Below the pieces are notes generated by a model. That model had not been told where the DNA came from and did no database searches. It saw only the letters and a program-made list of their open reading frames with translations. From assembly GCA_951812615.1 (NCBI GenBank), contig CATOSU010000002.1, positions 310,001-374,000 of the forward strand: 64,000 nt of DNA, given 5' to 3'. Below, piece by piece: positions 63,237 through 64,000 of this stretch. Position 1 is the stretch's first letter. Each line of letters begins with the position of its first letter. Position numbers and translations under genes: made by a program. This stretch comes from an uncultured Paracoccaceae bacterium. GTDB lineage: Bacteria; Pseudomonadota; Alphaproteobacteria; Rhodobacterales; Rhodobacteraceae.

Positions 63237-64000
63237 CAGTTCCCCAGCCGGATGCGCGGATCGACAACAAAGTACAGGATGTCGACGACGAGATTGATCA
63301 GGACGAACAGCAGGGCCACGAACACCAGATAGGCGGCCATGATCGGCACGTCGACGAAATCGACGGCCTGGATGAACATCAGCCCGGTGCCGGGCCATTG
63401 GAACACGGTTTCAGTGATGACGGAAAAGGCGATCAGCCCCCCGATGTTTAGGCCGATGATTGTGATGACCGGAACTAACGTGTTGCGCAGAGCGTGGCGA
63501 AAGTTGATGGCCCGTTCCGACAAACCTCGGGCGCGGGCGAATTTGATGAAGTCAGTCTGCATGACCTCCAACATCTCGGCCCGTACCAGCCGCAGGATCA
63601 AGGTCAGCTGAAACAGCGACAGGGTGATGGCCGGCAGGATGATCGCGCGCCAGCCATCGATGGTGAGCAGCGAAGTCTTCCACCAGCCGAATTCCATGGT
63701 GCCGCTGCGCCCCGACGACGGCAGCCAGCGCAGGTGAACGGCGAAGACATAGATCAGCGCGATGCCGATGATGAAGGTGGGCAGGCTGACCCCGACCAGC
63801 GAGACCGACAGGATAATCCGGCTGGTCCAGGCGCTGCGTCGGATGCCGGTGTAGATCCCCAACGTGATGCCCACGACCAGCGCGATGATCGCACTGACAA
63901 AGACCAGTTCCAGGGTAGCAGGCAGGCGTTCCAGGATCAGTTCGTCCACCGGCCGTTTGATCCGGTAGCTCAGGCCGAAATCGCCTTGCAGCGCGTTGCC
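63236..64000 (-). CDS. Peptide-type ABC transporter permease (DppB-like), 5' end outside window
   Basis: The C-terminal roughly 254 residues of a DppB/OppB-type permease. The frame is open to the window edge ('LQGDFGLSYRIKRPV' precedes 'DELILERLPATLELV'), and it contains the EAA loop 'KFARARGLSERAINFRHALR'. The binding-protein gene of this third system, if present, must lie beyond the right edge. Confidence 0.92.
   Translation of the reverse strand, partial: GNALQGDFGLSYRIKRPVDELILERLPATLELVFVSAIIALVVGITLGIYTGIRRSAWTSRIILSVSLVGVSLPTFIIGIALIYVFAVHLRWLPSSGRSGTMEFGWWKTSLLTIDGWRAIILPAITLSLFQLTLILRLVRAEMLEVMQTDFIKFARARGLSERAINFRHALRNTLVPVITIIGLNIGGLIAFSVITETVFQWPGTGLMFIQAVDFVDVPIMAAYLVFVALLFVLINLVVDILYFVVDPRIRLGN

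Noticed and set aside
1-64000. CRISPR array or phage genes
   Set aside because: No regularly spaced short repeats, Cas genes or phage structural genes were seen; the integrase at 28743 stands alone.

Overview
The window looks like an accessory region of an alphaproteobacterium, most likely a marine Rhodobacterales (roseobacter-type) bacterium. This is inferred from the moderately high G+C, the gene content (xylose isomerase operon, several LysR/ABC catabolic islands, M81 peptidase, paired MBL-fold hydrolases) and the density of insertion sequences. It could lie on a plasmid, a chromid or a genomic island; no replication or conjugation gene is present to decide. No rRNA, tRNA or CRISPR array is visible.

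Layout. Four apparently identical IS91-type elements lie in the same orientation: 1-2270 (cut by the window edge), 14261-16801, 29454-31994 and 46899-49439. Each carries a tyrosine recombinase gene followed by a Y2/HUH transposase gene. They divide the window into four cargo blocks. Block 1 (2271-14260) holds an M81 (MlrC-type) peptidase, a peptide-type binding protein and a divergent LysR regulator; an internally deleted IS21 remnant; decayed phnC and phnD; two small unknown genes; and a group with a TylF-like methyltransferase, a beta-propeller glycosidase-like protein and a glycosyltransferase. Block 2 (16802-29453) holds a pentose operon transcribed leftward, xylB-xylA-tkt-tal, with a truncated FAH-family gene at its end and a truncated divergent LysR gene. 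It is followed by a roughly 3-kb IS1595-type transposon carrying a DNA methyltransferase-nuclease gene and interrupted by IS256, then two outer-membrane protein genes (one with a nonsense codon) and a short integrase. Block 3 (31995-46898) holds tetR and two tandem MBL-fold secreted hydrolases, an IS5 and an IS630 element (both with A7 frameshift sites), a complete dipeptide/oligopeptide ABC transporter, a LysR regulator, and an amidohydrolase translationally coupled to a CobW-type GTPase. Block 4 (49440-64000) holds a frameshifted class III nucleotide cyclase with TPRs; a catabolic cluster (two AhpD/CMD-like proteins, a Rieske oxygenase, a polar amino-acid ABC transporter, a creatininase-family amidase and an M29/NicX-like protein); a cytosolic reductive-dehalogenase-like protein; a collapsed M20 hydrolase; and a third peptide-type ABC transporter running off the right edge.

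How it works together. The recurring theme is uptake of small organic nitrogen or peptide-like solutes by an ABC transporter beside a metallo-hydrolase and a LysR regulator, plus pentose use through xylulose 5-phosphate. The block edges are heavily eroded: nonsense codons, frameshifts and truncations cluster near mobile elements. The most distinctive structures are the IS91 elements, whose right ends share a conserved tail with an internal variable dinucleotide, and the IS1595 transposon with its restriction-modification-like passenger, whose terminal inverted repeats can be read on both sides.
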